Below are positions 50,490-60,841 of a DNA stretch of 64,000 nucleotides, one piece after another. Below the pieces are notes generated by a model. It was not told the DNA's origin, did not search any database, and saw nothing but the letters and a program-made list of their open reading frames with translations. Every line of letters starts with the position of its first letter. Within the stretch, counting starts at the first letter, position 1. Origin of the DNA: Blepharisma stoltei (lineage: Eukaryota; Ciliophora; Heterotrichea; Heterotrichida; Blepharismidae); assembly GCA_914767885.1 (NCBI GenBank), contig CAJZBQ010000054.1, positions 847,501 to 911,500 on the forward strand, read 5' to 3'. The translations under genes and the position numbers were made by a program.

Positions 50490-51462
50490 AATATAGCTAA
50501 ATGATGCAACAAAAATAGAATGCTGAATTCGCTCAGTATTAATCAAAAAAGGTGTTCCAAATATTCTCGCAAAAACTTTTTTACCAAATGAAGCTAATTT
50601 TATCAAGCAGATCCTACAAAAATTATCAACCTCATTTCCATTTCAAATTATATTCAATAATAATAATAATATTCTATATCCAATCCGCCTGTATTTTGTG
50701 TCACTATTTACAGCCATTTTTGTCATGAATCTTCAGCATGGCGTTCATAATAATATTTTGACTGAAGCTAACTCTTATTCTTCCGAAATGATTGGAAGCG
50801 TTTGTAAGCCTGCTTCTTGATCTGATAAAGTTCTTTTCTTATCAATTGTGGAATCTACAGTGGCACGCGCAGCTTTTACAGAGTATGGGTATGATCTTAC
50901 AAGTGCAGTTGGATTTGAAGAAAAAACATTTTATGTAAATTTACCTTTAAAAATTCATAGTGTGACCGTCTTAGGAGGAATTATTCTAATCAATGCAATA
51001 AACAAGAAGAAAGAATCATTCGGTGAGTGTGCAAATATATTCGCTTATTTGCATGAATTAGCAAATATTTTGAGAAAAACTGAAAATGGACTGTATTTAT
51101 TTGAAAATGATACTCCAGATAAAGATGAGCGTTATCCTATGGCTAAGAGAGATGATAGTTATCTGAAAGAAGAGGAAAAGAAAGAAGGAGGAATGCAAAT
51201 AGAATCAATCTTATTTGGAGACTTTGCAAATAAAGTGAATGAGGAGCAGATAAGCTTTATTACTAATATAAAAAATTGGAATATGAGTTTAGATGAGTTT
51301 AAATCAAATTTAAAAGAGCTTAACTCCTGCTCATCAACTTACTATCAATTGTGCAGAGATCAGCACTACTCTATTGATAGAGACCTCAAAAAAATCCTTT
51401 ATTCTGGAACAATTAATTCTCTGCTAGCTTTATTAATATTAGTTTATTTTGATAATATGTAA
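50490..51462 (+). pseudogene. Array copy F, N-terminal two-thirds missing
   Basis: Only the C-terminal third, from LNDATKIECWIRSVLIKKG onward, open to TAA at 51462. The zinc motif is HELANILRKTENG, as in copy D, but EGGMQIESILFGDF is kept. The tail after DRD differs from other copies (LKKILYSGTIN), from a local frame change. Confidence 0.85.
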
Positions 51463-51968
51463 GATTTAAGCAACTTTTAGTCTGTAAAATCCTAAATCCC
51501 CAAACTGCTAAGCCTATTGAAAATACTGTTTTGGTAAAGTAAGCCCTATAAAAATGTATGATTCTTTAAAGGATATGTATATATATATATTAATATATTG
51601 AATACTCTATCATAGCGGTTAACGCATAAAATTTTTAAAAAACTAATAATAAATTTATAATGGCAGCCGATTTGATTAATGATTTGCTGAAAGTAAGAAT
51701 TTCTTGGCTGCTTATATTAATCATACTAAACTTATCTCTCTCATGAAGTGTTCCTATTTAAATTTCATCATTATTCTGCATAAAAAGTTTCATTTTAAAT
51801 TTTAACAATTTTTATCATTCCACATGTTTTTCCATATAAACTAAAATTTTATGCACATTTTCAGCATTTTTAAAATCTTCTAATAGCTATCTATTTTTAT
51901 ATAAAATAAAATATCTAAAAATTTTTTAATCACTATTATAGCATATATAGTTTTTTTTTCACAATGGT
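51463..51968. other. Intergenic
   Basis: AT-rich; a short TATATATATA run at about 51580. No gene seen. Confidence 0.5.
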
Positions 51969-52500
51969 TTAATCAGCTGACTGCAATAATTTTAATTTTT
52001 CTAACGAGGCTTCTTCACTACTAGTTCAAGGCTTTGTATCATCATCTGTCTTAAAATCAAACCTCAGCGGCCTATTCCAAATATTCCACGCACTGCTTAT
52101 CGTATTTTTTGAATCATAAGCTCATCATCTGCAGAATAATCAGCCTTATTTTTTTGCTCAGACTCATAGATCGGAACACAACTCAACCATAAAAACGCTT
52201 CCTCATATTTTTTTCCTTATTATAGCACCAACATAAGCTTTCCCAGAAGCAAAAACCTTTCTAATTTCAGCTGTAAAATAATTCTGGCTTCTTTTAATTC
52301 ATTTAGCCTATAAAGGGCATAAGCTTTAAAAAAATATAAAGGAAAAGCGAGTGGGGTTATAGAAATTTGGCAGGTCTTTGTGAATGATTTCTTCAAACCG
52401 TATTAGCTTAATATAAGACTTCATAAGTAAAAACTCATCATTGGGTCTTTTTGACTGGGTTTTCTGAAAAATGAATTATATGCGTTTCTAATAATTAGTC
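51969..52500 (-). pseudogene. Decayed TPR-like gene remnant
   Basis: On the minus strand several frames carry protein-like pieces in order: PNDEFLLMKSYIKLIRFEEI, then YFFKAYALYRLNELKEARII, then GKKYEEAFLWLSCVPIYESE, then SSAWNIWNRPLRFDF up to TAA at 51969. They are separated by single-base frame changes that do not look like TA-bounded IESs. The middle piece resembles a TPR helix pair. Function lost or unknown. Confidence 0.6.
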
Positions 52501-52654
52501 ATTATCTTTTTATATAGCAATACCCATTAGGACATTTACTATAAACAGATATATGCTGCTTAAACCTTTTATATTTCAATAAATAATTACTAAATTTCGC
52601 AAATAGCATAATTCTAGTTCTCTCTCCATAAAACACACAAGACATGAAGCAAGA

Positions 52655-52825
52655 GGAGTCTTTTTAACCCCTTGAGACTTAGGGACGTCAGTGCTAGCTC
52701 CAGGTCTCGGAAATAGACCGCTGCTCACACAGAGTTTAGTCGGCTGAATTCTTCCAGGAATAGGGTTCCAATCGTTACAAGCGTGCAGAAGCAGTAAATC
52801 TGAAAGACTATAAGCTAAGTTATTA
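52655..52825. repeat. GC-rich repeat fragment before CNB gene
   Basis: About 170 bp with higher GC (CCCCTTGAGACTTAGGGACG, GCTCCAGGTCTCGG). It includes GGGTTCCAATCGTTAC, loosely like a pol III B box, but it cannot be folded into a tRNA. Probably a SINE fragment. Confidence 0.4.
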
Positions 52826-52849
52826 ATAACTATAACTTAATTTTGCAAC

Positions 52850-54567
52850 ATGGACTTAGAGCTTCCAAGGGCGATTGAAATCCTCCAAAACAAAGACCGG
52901 ACTTATGATGACTTAGAATGGCTCAGCCGCTACCTATACTGTCTAGAAGACTACAGATCCTACGCAGTCCACCTAAATCAAGTTTCTTTATTACAGTTAT
53001 GCAGACAAATGTCTTTAGAAGTTTATGAAAAGAAAGAAACAATTTTTCAGAAAGGAGACCCACCTAACAAATTTTTCCTTATATTAACAGGAGAAGTTGA
53101 TGTATTCTTCTATTAAATAATTAATTAAATAGCTACCTAAAGACAATAATATTTAATTCATTATAATGCTACATATTTGCCCAGCATGGAAAAGATTTAA
53201 AATTAATCGGCAAAGCAACAGTCGGCAAGCAGCTTGGAGAAAGAGGCCTTGTACGAAATTTGCCTCGATCCCTCACAGCCTGTGCAAGTAAACATACAAA
53301 TATGATTATGATTCCTCAAGAAGACTTCAATAGAATTTTAGGTGTTTATGTGTTTGCCAAGCTAGAAAAAGCTAGGCATTTTGTGGAGCAATTTATTCCA
53401 CATGTGGGGAAATATTCTCACAGTTTTAAAGAAAGAGTGGCATATTCTTTGCATTTTGATGATTGTAAAAGAGGAGATTTGATTATAAATTCCTCTTTGG
53501 TTGATGAGCAAAACCGGCTGAAAATTCATATGAGCCAATGTGTTATATTTTTTAATAGAATTTTATATATATAATTAATTTTAATAATAATAAGATTTCA
53601 AGATTATTTTATTTTAGATATGCATCCTAAAAGAATTTTTTTAAAAAATAAATTATTTTTTTATGGGATTTTTCATATAAAAAATTTAACCTCCTTCATT
53701 GCGAGCAAAAACTTGCTAATCATAGAAGATGAGTAAGTAAAGGGGATTTAAGTGAACAGCTGTATTTCATTTTTGATGGAGAAGCTGCAATTACAATAGA
53801 ATCTGGAGTAAAATATAGGAAAAATGTAGTAAAATTGGGGGTTGGGACTTGTTTTAATGAAGAATGCATATTTTTTGGGCAGCCAAGCTCGTTTACGATA
53901 AGAGTTTCCAGTGAGTATGCAGTTATAGCGAGTTTCAAAAAACAAGATGTTTTTTCGCTGTTTCCTGAAGAAACCATTGAAGATTTATCCTTTTAGCCTC
54001 TAAATATATATATAAAAATTCATTAAAATTTAATATTTATAGCATTTTGGTATAAAAAAGAATTTTAAATTAAAGCTTCAAGGGCGAAATATGCTCATAA
54101 GATTAGCAAGCCAACAAGAAATAAATAAAGTTTCAGAGCAAGACACAAATCAGTTTAAATTAGCTTCAAAACAAGCAAGAGACAAATTATTATTGTACAT
54201 AAAACGAAACAAGCCATCAACTCCAAGACGAATTGTGGAAACAAGCAGAAGGAGATATGGCAGCTTTAAGACCAAATTAGAATTTATTCTGCCTTAAATT
54301 TTATTTTTCAAAAAAATGATTTTTCAATTTAAAGGAAAATTTAACATTTTTCATAGAAAATTCATTATTATATAGTATATGAGAGATTGTAGCCCTAATC
54401 GCGTCAGGGAAGAAAGCCCTATGCGTGCTCAAGAAAGTCCTAGTCGCTATAGAGAAGACAGCAGCATGTCCCCTACAAATGAAAACAGATCATTCCAAGA
54501 GGGAAAACTGAGAAGAAGAATTACAGAACTATCAAAACCAAGCGAAACTGAAAGTTTTTGGCTTTAA
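52850..54567 (+). CDS. Cyclic-nucleotide-binding-domain protein with Arg/Ser-rich tail
   Basis: Five coding parts joined at TA. CNB-1: EKKETIFQKGDPPNKFFLIL, then YIFAQHGKDLKLIGKATVGK and LGERGLVRNLPRSLTA (the phosphate cassette with its Arg). CNB-2: CVIFFNKGDLSEQLYFIFDG ... FNEECIFFGQPSSFTIRV, where the cassette Arg context is weak. Then KLQGRNMLIRLASQQ and a basic tail RRIVETSRRRYGSF. The last part (54379-54567, MRDCSPNRVREESPMRAQES) joins in frame but could be a separate small gene. No catalytic domain; a cAMP/cGMP sensor or PKA-R relative. Confidence 0.78.
53111..53169. other. IES (59 bp) in CNB gene
   Basis: Removal joins GEVDVFF to YIFAQHGKDLKLIG, restoring the CNB beta barrel; TAA stops inside. 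Confidence 0.83.
53556..53737. other. IES (182 bp) with MITE-like right part
   Basis: Removal joins CVIFFN to KGDLSEQLYFIFDG, the exact CNB pattern. Its right third (AACCTCCTTCATTGCGAGCAA) resembles the CTCCCCC MITE end. Confidence 0.85.
53986..54070. other. IES (85 bp) in CNB gene
   Basis: Removal joins EETIEDL to KLQGRNMLIRLASQQ in frame past a TAG. Confidence 0.65.
54285..54377. other. Possible IES (93 bp)
   Basis: Removal would join KTKLEF to MRDCSPNRVREE in frame. If it is not eliminated, the CNB gene ends at 54297 and the downstream 63-codon frame is separate. Confidence 0.45.
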
Positions 54568-54631
54568 TTGTTTACATTTTTGAGATAATTAATTAATTCC
54601 TAACACCTTGGGGTATATGGACATTTTAAAT

Positions 54632-56367
54632 ATGAGAATCAGCCTTATTTTACTATGAATTTTTGCAACAATTGCGATTTCCAAAGAATTTTCAATTTCT
54701 GGCTTCAGCTCAGGCGCTTTTATGGCCTCTCAAATGCATGTTGCGTTTTCCAAAGATGTGGTAGGAGCTGGGATTATGTCAGGCGGCCCTTATTTCTGTG
54801 CTATGAATCATAAACTTTATGCGAAATTCGCATGCACGACTTCTCCTTATCTTATTGATGTAAAAATCCTGAAGAGATATACAGATCAATTTTCAAAGCA
54901 AGGGGATATAGACGATACAATAAATCTGAAAAATAGCAAGGTTTGGATTTTTGGAGGAACCAATGATACCATGATAGATGTCGGGGTTGCGAAAAAAGTC
55001 AAGGAGTTTTATATGAATTATTCTAGGAAACACTGAAAAGAGCTATAGATCAGTATAATGTGCTCATTATAAAAATAATTTAAGTGTCAAAATAGCTTGC
55101 TAGCTCAGAATTTATCTTAAAACCAATAGTGAATCAAAAAAATTATTTGTGCTAAAATATTATGTACTGAAACAATAGGACAAAGGCAAATTAAAAAGAG
55201 TATATTCCTCAAGAAAACATTGTAAGCTCATTTGATACTCCTGCAGCGCATGGATTCATAACAAATCACTATGGAAATCAATGCGGGATATATAGCTGGC
55301 CTTATGTCAATAATTGCCAAATTGATGCAGCTGGAGAAATTCTCAGCTTGATTTATGGCCAATTAATCCCAAAAACTCAGCAGAATTTACAAAATCTAAT
55401 AGAATTCAGCCAAACTGCATACGGAATAACTATAGGCAATGCCTTTGAGTAGTGCGCTAAGCGCCCGAGGCTTTCCGACGAAGTCTGGGCGGTGGTTTGA
55501 CCAGCTGATGTTGGTCAAACCAGCATCCAATTTGACAAATCTTCTATATGAGAAGAATTTGTCATTTTGATGTTGGTTTGACCAACATCAGCTGGTCAAA
55601 CCACCGCCCAGACTTCGTCGGGAAGCCTTGGGCGCTTAGCGCGCTACTCAAAGGCATTGCCTATAATGCAGGCTTTGCAGACATTGGCTACAAGTATATC
55701 CCTGCAAACTGTAAAACAAAGCAATGCAGAATCCATATGGTTCTCCATGGCTGCGCAATGAGCTATGATTACTTAGGATCTGTCTTTATAGCTACCGAAA
55801 TTAAAATGGCTTTGGATAGAGGGCGTCCCATGAATTTCCTTCAACTTTTATTTTTGTAGGATTAAGTTTTACATGCCCAGTTGTTATGCAAAAGCTTCCA
55901 TTTTCTCCTGTCTAAAAAAAGGCAGGACATTAAAACCAAGTAGTTACTAAAAGAAAATTGGGCAAGAGCAAAGTAGCACACAGACCACTAGTATTTCTGG
56001 ATATCTCTGGGCTTTCAAATGGCTTCAAGGGAAATAGAAGGAGTGATCTAGTCGGCAAACTGAAAAAGCAATCTCGAGTAGCAAACAAGACTAAGAAAAA
56101 AGCTCCTCAAGCAACTGCACATCTAAAGTTCAAATAGAGTTGATTTAAAATTCATTTATAGCTAACGCCGGGTACAATGAATGGGCTGAATCCAACGATA
56201 TAATTATTATTTATCCACAAGCTCAAAGATGGACTGACATAAACCCTCACGCCTGCTGGGATGGTTTCGGTATGTCTGGCCCTGACTATGCTTTAAAATC
56301 TGGCATCCAAATGTCAATTCTTTATAAAATGTCCCAAGACTTCAATAATTTCCCACCACTGTCCTAA
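54632..56367 (+). CDS. Secreted PHB-depolymerase-like esterase
   Basis: Starts MRISLILLWIFATIAISKEF, a signal peptide. The mature part opens with SISGFSSGAFMASQMHVAFS, whose G-x-S-x-G-like SSGAFMA holds the nucleophile Ser of poly(3-hydroxybutyrate) depolymerases and related esterases. Later blocks VWIFGGTNDTMID (acid) and DTPAAHGF (His) fit a catalytic triad, and CRIHMVLHGCAMSYDYLGS plus IIIIYPQAQRW and CWDGFGMSGPDYALKSG match the family. Three IESs break the gene, one of them a hairpin MITE. TGA is Trp in ILL-W-IFA. Likely lysosomal or secreted digestion of a polymer or ester; the true substrate is unknown. Confidence 0.85.
55046..55200. other. IES (155 bp) in esterase gene
   Basis: Removal joins RKHWKEL to YIPQENIVSSFDTPAAHGF in frame past several stops. 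Confidence 0.8.
55431..55663. mobile_element. Hairpin MITE H4 inside esterase gene
   Basis: A 235 bp near-perfect palindrome (55431-55665): arms of about 100 bp starting TATAGGCAATGCCTTTGAG, including GCGCTAAGCGCC, GACGAAGTCTGGGCGG and TGGTTTGACCAGCTGATG, around a loop of about 35 bp. TA-bounded removal joins TAYGIT to NAGFADIGYKYIP in frame. Same TATAGR ends and TTGGT..ACCAA motif as H1-H3. Confidence 0.93.
55793..56162. other. IES (370 bp) with a basic open frame inside
   Basis: Flanked by the 10-bp repeat TTTATAGCTA; removal joins YLGSVFIA to NAGYNEWAESNDIIIIYPQ in frame. Inside, about 55965-56138 encodes KLGKSKVAHRPLVFLDISG, GFKGNRRSDLVGKLKKQSRV and KTKKKAPQATAHLKFK before TAG, a basic unrecognised peptide that could be a fragment of a mobile-element protein. 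Confidence 0.82.
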
Positions 56368-56385
56368 TAAACTCATTAAAATAAA

Positions 56386-59059
56386 ATGGTTTTGCTTTAT
56401 TTTATCCTATCTTTCTTATCTCAAGCTTGCCAAATAAAAAAGCACTTCACAGAATGCGCAAATGGGAAAATGAGCGTTGTTTTTTATGCAGAAAATGACT
56501 GTAATGAGACTGCTCCAGACCCTATTCATGGTTTGCCTTGTGACATAATATGCGATCCAGGGCAGGTACTGGACATTAAAAATAATGATTTAATTTGTAC
56601 TGACTGCCCTGAAGGAACTTATAGCTTAGGAGGTGGAATATGAATTGGAGAAGGCGGAATACCTTGAACTGATTATGTAAGAAATGCAGACTCTACATGT
56701 TTTGCATATTGAAAAGGCAAAGAATACATTAATGAAGACTGTATATCATGGACGCCGTACTATGACTCGTTTTTAAAGACAGGTCTTTCTAATATATTAG
56801 GACCTTATAGGACAGAATTCAAAATGCCTGTGCATTTTGTAAAAAACGGAGAAGTTTCGTATAAGTACAAAAAGATGACAAGAATTTATAAAGGGAGTAA
56901 TAATGGAGCTTTAGCATTCAGCACAGGGATAAAGCAGTTGTATTCTGATAGCGAGATAGATGCAATTACATGGAAATATAAAAATTTCACAATAGCAAAA
57001 GGAAATCATTTGTTATACAATTGATAAAAATTTCTATCAATTTAATTAAGCCTTAAACCAAGTTTTCTAATAAAATTAATAGTTTCCTATAGAATATTAA
57101 GGTTTCCCTTTATAATAAAGTATAAACTTCACATACACCGCGAATTTAGCTGGAGAAGACATCGATATAAGAGCTTTTATTCTCTACATAAAAATCATCG
57201 GAACAGACTATGCATCTTACGAATGCTTGCCATGCCCTTTTGGGTCCAGCTCCAAAGGCTCAAGCTCATGTGATGTCTGCCCAAAAGACACCTATCTTGA
57301 AAACAGAATCTGTAAGCCCTGCCCAGACGGCACATACTCTTACCAAGGCTCAATCGGAATAGGATCCTGCATTGATAGACTCCCATGCACAGAAAATGAC
57401 TATAAAATGCACTATTCTAAATGCGAAAATAATAAAAGGCGAAAATTTTACCAATGAAAAGAGCCTATGATTTGTGACAAAAAATCAGGTATTTCTTTAC
57501 CAGCCGGAGAACCAGGGCTTAGCTGTGAAGTCTGCAGCTCTGGATTTTACCATGCTTTAGTCCCTCATACAGAAACTACTGTATGTACCCCATGCCCTCC
57601 AGGGACTTATTTAGTAGAGACAGAGTATGACCATATTTGCCACCAATGCCCAAGTGGCACACATTCGCTTAATACAATAGAAATGAAGGACTGGTATGAG
57701 TTTCCAAGCGATTTTGAGACTGATTGCTCTACTTATAGAGGGTATCACTGCAAATTTGTGTCAGGTTGGCAAGCGAATTCTGGATATCTGACCACTGGGA
57801 TTGTAGATCCTGAGGAGGAGCTAGGATTGACAAGGAAGATGAGCTTGGTTAAGGATGGGTCGTTAAAATTTGAATATGAAATCCTTTATGCAATGACAGG
57901 GAGGCTGTTTTTGTATATTGATGGAAAAGAGATACAGGTTTATACAGAAAAAGGAAGGCATTGAAGTACCATAGCACTAACTGCTGGCCAACATGTAGCA
58001 AGATGAATCTATAAAATTGGCGCAGAAAATGAAGAAGTTAGGATCTATACAATTAGTATTGAAGGATCACTAGAAGGAGGAGCTTCTAAATGTGTATCAT
58101 GTGACAAAGAGCTTGTCAGTGGCCCTGGAAGTGCTTTTTGCCGCCGATGTCTTCCTGGCTACGCTCCTAACAGTGAGAACTCAGAATGTGTTGTCTGCAA
58201 GCCCAATTATTTTTCATATGATGGCAAAAAATGTGTAGAGTGCCCTCAAAATACCAGATCAAGCTCAGACCGCGCTTCATGCGTCGGAATCGGGTATATT
58301 AGTTTAGGCGAAGGCAGCTACCACATTGAAAATTTAATCGAAAACTCTGGAGACCATGAACTTTTAGTATACACTCATCAGTCCTTTTGGGGCCCAATTG
58401 AAGTCCCTCATTCAACCCAAAACTTTTATATCTCTGTCCTCAATGCTTCAGAATTTTATTTGCCTGAATTTGAATACTTATACCAAAAAAGCTTAGGATA
58501 TGCATTTTCTTTAATAGACCCTCCACTGGCAAACACCAAAGAGAATTTATGCCAAAATCAGCTGATTGTGAATATGGGGAGGACAATGGACGAGATTTTA
58601 GAACTTCCTAATGGTTTTGTAGTGAATTATAGAAATGGTGATAAATGTGACAATAAAAATAATTATTCACTGCAGATCAATTTTATCTGTGATAAAAAGA
58701 TAAGTAAAGGCTGGCCTCAGCTTAAAAAAATCGATAAATGCAAGCATGAGTTTGAATGGAAAACAAGAAATGCTTGTAAGCTGTGCAACCTGGAAAATAT
58801 TCAAACAACAAGAGGGCACTGCACCAATGGGTATAGAGAAATCTGGCATACTGAAGGAGAAAAATGCATTTTCTTCAGAAATGAGCCGCCTGTCAGAGAG
58901 AGATGCAGCTTGGATTCAGAAGTGTCTTACACATACCCAGTTTTAATAGGATCAATCATAATTATCCTGCTGATTATGATCATTTGCTTACTATTTGTAT
59001 TTTATTCAAGAGAAAAAAACAGATACCATGCAATTTCTCGAGAATCTGCTCGAAATTAA
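56386..59059 (+). CDS. ELAPOR/EIG121-like Cys-rich receptor
   Basis: A type I membrane protein of about 850 residues. MVLLYFILSFLSQACQ is a signal peptide. Cys-rich modules of TNFR/ephrin-receptor type follow (CTDCPEGTYSLGGG, CKPCPDGTYSYQGS, CTPCPPGTYLVETEYDHIC). The lectin-like region carries YSLQINFICDKKISKG and EWKTRNACKLC, as in mannose-6-phosphate-receptor-homology domains. Near the C-terminus, VLIGSIIIILLIMIICLLFV is the single transmembrane span, followed by a short cytoplasmic tail. This order matches ELAPOR1/KIAA1324 proteins of the endosome-lysosome system. TGA is Trp at many sites (GGI-W-IGEGGIP-W-T). One IES interrupts it. It starts 18 bp after the esterase stop. Confidence 0.85.
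57014..57122. other. IES (109 bp) in ELAPOR-like gene
   Basis: Removal joins IAKGNHLL to NFTYTANLAGEDIDIR in frame; stops inside. Confidence 0.82.
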
Positions 59060-59194
59060 AAATAAGCTTATCTAGCCTCTATTTTAAATGCCATATGCCA
59101 TAATCATTTATTTTTATTTTGCTATTCTGCAAAACTCCTCATTTCATATTCTTCTAAAAGTTCGCTTAATTGTTGTAAACTTAATAACACAAAA

Positions 59195-60809
59195 ATGGTT
59201 TATGCAACCTGCATTTCAACACTTGGAGTAGCATGGTGTAGTGTTGCCTATCTTTTAGCTGGGGTCTCTTTTCTTGAATTCCTCGCGACAGTACTTTAAA
59301 ATCAGGGATATCAAGTAATGATGCACATAAAGCTATTTAGAATCTTCGCAAACAAAATATTGGCAATACTTTATATCCAGGTGCTCCAAACAATTTGTAT
59401 GTTTTGTCATTACATGATTATTGATGAAGAATTCAATGTTATGTTTATGATTATGATATATTTACAGTTCATAGAAAACACTTTACTATCCCCCATCCTT
59501 GATCGAACGATTGACTGTAAAAATTCCTAAAAATTGGGAAAATTAACCCCCATCCTTAATCGAACGATTTTCATATCATGCAAATTTTTTATGTATATAA
59601 AAATATATTAGTTATAAAAGCTTGGGAAGATGTGCCTAATGAAGTTGTTGTCAGAGGCTTTGAGACGACAGGAAGCTACGGAATCAACCATCCGAAGTGA
59701 TTTAGTCATCAGCCTGGGCTTTAAAAACTCAATAATCTAAAAAATAGAGATTCTTTAAAATTAAAAATTCAATAAAGAACAAATTAAAATTTATAAAGTT
59801 TAAAGAGGTAACCGAAAAATCAAAATATTAAAATTGGTATTTTTATGAAATTAATTCAATTTTTTGCTGTAAAGATAATTATTAAATAATCTTAGCCCTC
59901 TTATTTAAAAGTGTATAAAAATAAAATTTGTTTTAGCCCCCATCCTTGATCGAACGATGGCGAGCTATTTGATCAAGGATGGGAGGAGAGTTAGTATTTT
60001 ACTACTTTTCAGGAGAAGCATCGAAAATGAAAAAAGGAAGAATGTATGCTAATTTGTAAAAAAATTGAAAAAGAGTGTAATAAATAGAGATAGTATGCAA
60101 TTATATAATTTTGGATATAAAATTATGGGATTTTCGTTGTTAATAGCAAATATAGGATATTTAACTGGGTTTATGGTATATATTGGAGCAGCTAGTGGGT
60201 CGAACCAAAATATTTATGACTGCACAAATGGGATTTGGATATATTTAAGGTCAAGCGGACTTGTGCTAACCGTAGTTTTCTTTCTTTTAGGTGTGAAAAT
60301 GGCCCGTGAACTCAAAATTCTCAAACAAAACAGTTTGATGATAAACACAAGCAGAGAAAAAGAATTATGGTAATAATTTTCATCAGGGTTTTGATTTTAA
60401 TTGTTTTATTTGGAAATACTGTATCGATGATCCAAAACATGATCCAGATTTTGACTCCTCACAACAACTGTGTCGATTTATTCCATTTTTCTTAAATAAA
60501 TTATCCGATTTTCCTATATTAGTTATTATCATAATAATAAATTATAGAATATTTTCTCATGCAAGCTTAGGAGTAAACATCTTTTTATTCCTCTTATGCA
60601 GACTTATGAGCCAAGACATTTTCAATGTATATTGTTTATATGTGTTCTGAGCCGGAAGAAAAGACTCAGACTCAGACGATTCTGGGGTAATTTTTACCTA
60701 GATTTCTCTTCCTATTGAAGAACCATTAGGATCACCATTAGCAGACCACCAATCTAAAGAATTCGGCGATGAAAGTCCAGACTCAGGAAACGAAATACCA
60801 TTTTATTAG
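59195..60809 (+). CDS. Multi-pass membrane protein, interrupted
   Basis: Exon 1 MVYATCISTLGVAWCSVAYL and, after a 15-nt intron, several hydrophobic helices (ILAILYIQVLQTICMFCHYM, FNVMFMIMIYLQFIENTLL). A MITE of about 500 bp follows, then MQLYNFGYKIMGFSLLIANI, YLRSSGLVLTVVFFLLGV, another helix VLILIVLFGNTVSMIQ and LGVNIFLFLLCRLMSQDIF, and an acidic tail KDSDSDDSG ending FY-TAG. About seven spans are possible, which would fit a GPCR-like receptor, but no signature motif is visible. Joins near 60010-60065, 60370-60386 and 60495-60520 are not resolved. The start could be earlier (another ATG at 59088 is out of frame). Confidence 0.55.
59291..59305 (+). other. 15-nt intron
   Basis: GTACTTTAAAATCAG with an in-frame TAA; splicing joins FLEFLAT to GYQVMMHIKLF. 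Confidence 0.85.
59487..59993. mobile_element. CCCCCATCC MITE (third family)
   Basis: About 500 bp. Left end TACTATCCCCCATCCTTGAT, right end ATCAAGGATGGGAGGAGAG then TTAGTA. The motif CCCCCATCCTTGATCGAACG occurs three times (59490, about 59547 with one change, 59937). AT-rich core, no open frame. It interrupts the membrane-protein gene. Confidence 0.82.
60687..60701 (+). other. 15-nt intron
   Basis: GTAATTTTTACCTAG; splicing joins KDSDSDDSG to ISLPIEEPLGSPL. Confidence 0.85.
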
Positions 60810-60841
60810 ATGTATTTCTATTAAAAATATTTTACCAATAC

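Larger units (their letters stand above)
32941..51462 (+). repeat. Tandem array of six HExxH-protein gene copies (A-F)
   Basis: Six head-to-tail copies, all plus strand, starting at 32941 (A), 35683 (B), 38428 (C), 42353 (D), 48317 (E) and about 50490 (F, 5'-truncated). Each full copy is preceded by a conserved leader with CACATATTCA and AATAATAATTATTAAATATG at the start codon. Only C is open from start to stop. Spacers between A-B-C are short (about 330 bp); C-D and E-F spacers include remnants of the TTC5 3' end. Confidence 0.93.

Noticed and set aside
33115-51462. Treating each short plus-strand frame in the array as a separate small gene
   Set aside because: Most breaks are TGA codons read as Trp in this code; real breaks are the frameshifts listed per copy.
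51575-51600. TATATA run as telomere or origin
   Set aside because: A short simple repeat without any telomeric G-rich unit; common in this AT-rich DNA.
52655-52825. tRNA or 5S rRNA gene from the B-box-like GGGTTCCAATC
   Set aside because: No cloverleaf or 5S fold can be drawn and no matching A box at correct spacing.
54632-56367. Bacterial contamination suggested by the PHB-depolymerase-like protein
   Set aside because: The gene uses TGA for Trp, has three IESs and AT content like its neighbours, so it is resident, whatever its ultimate origin.
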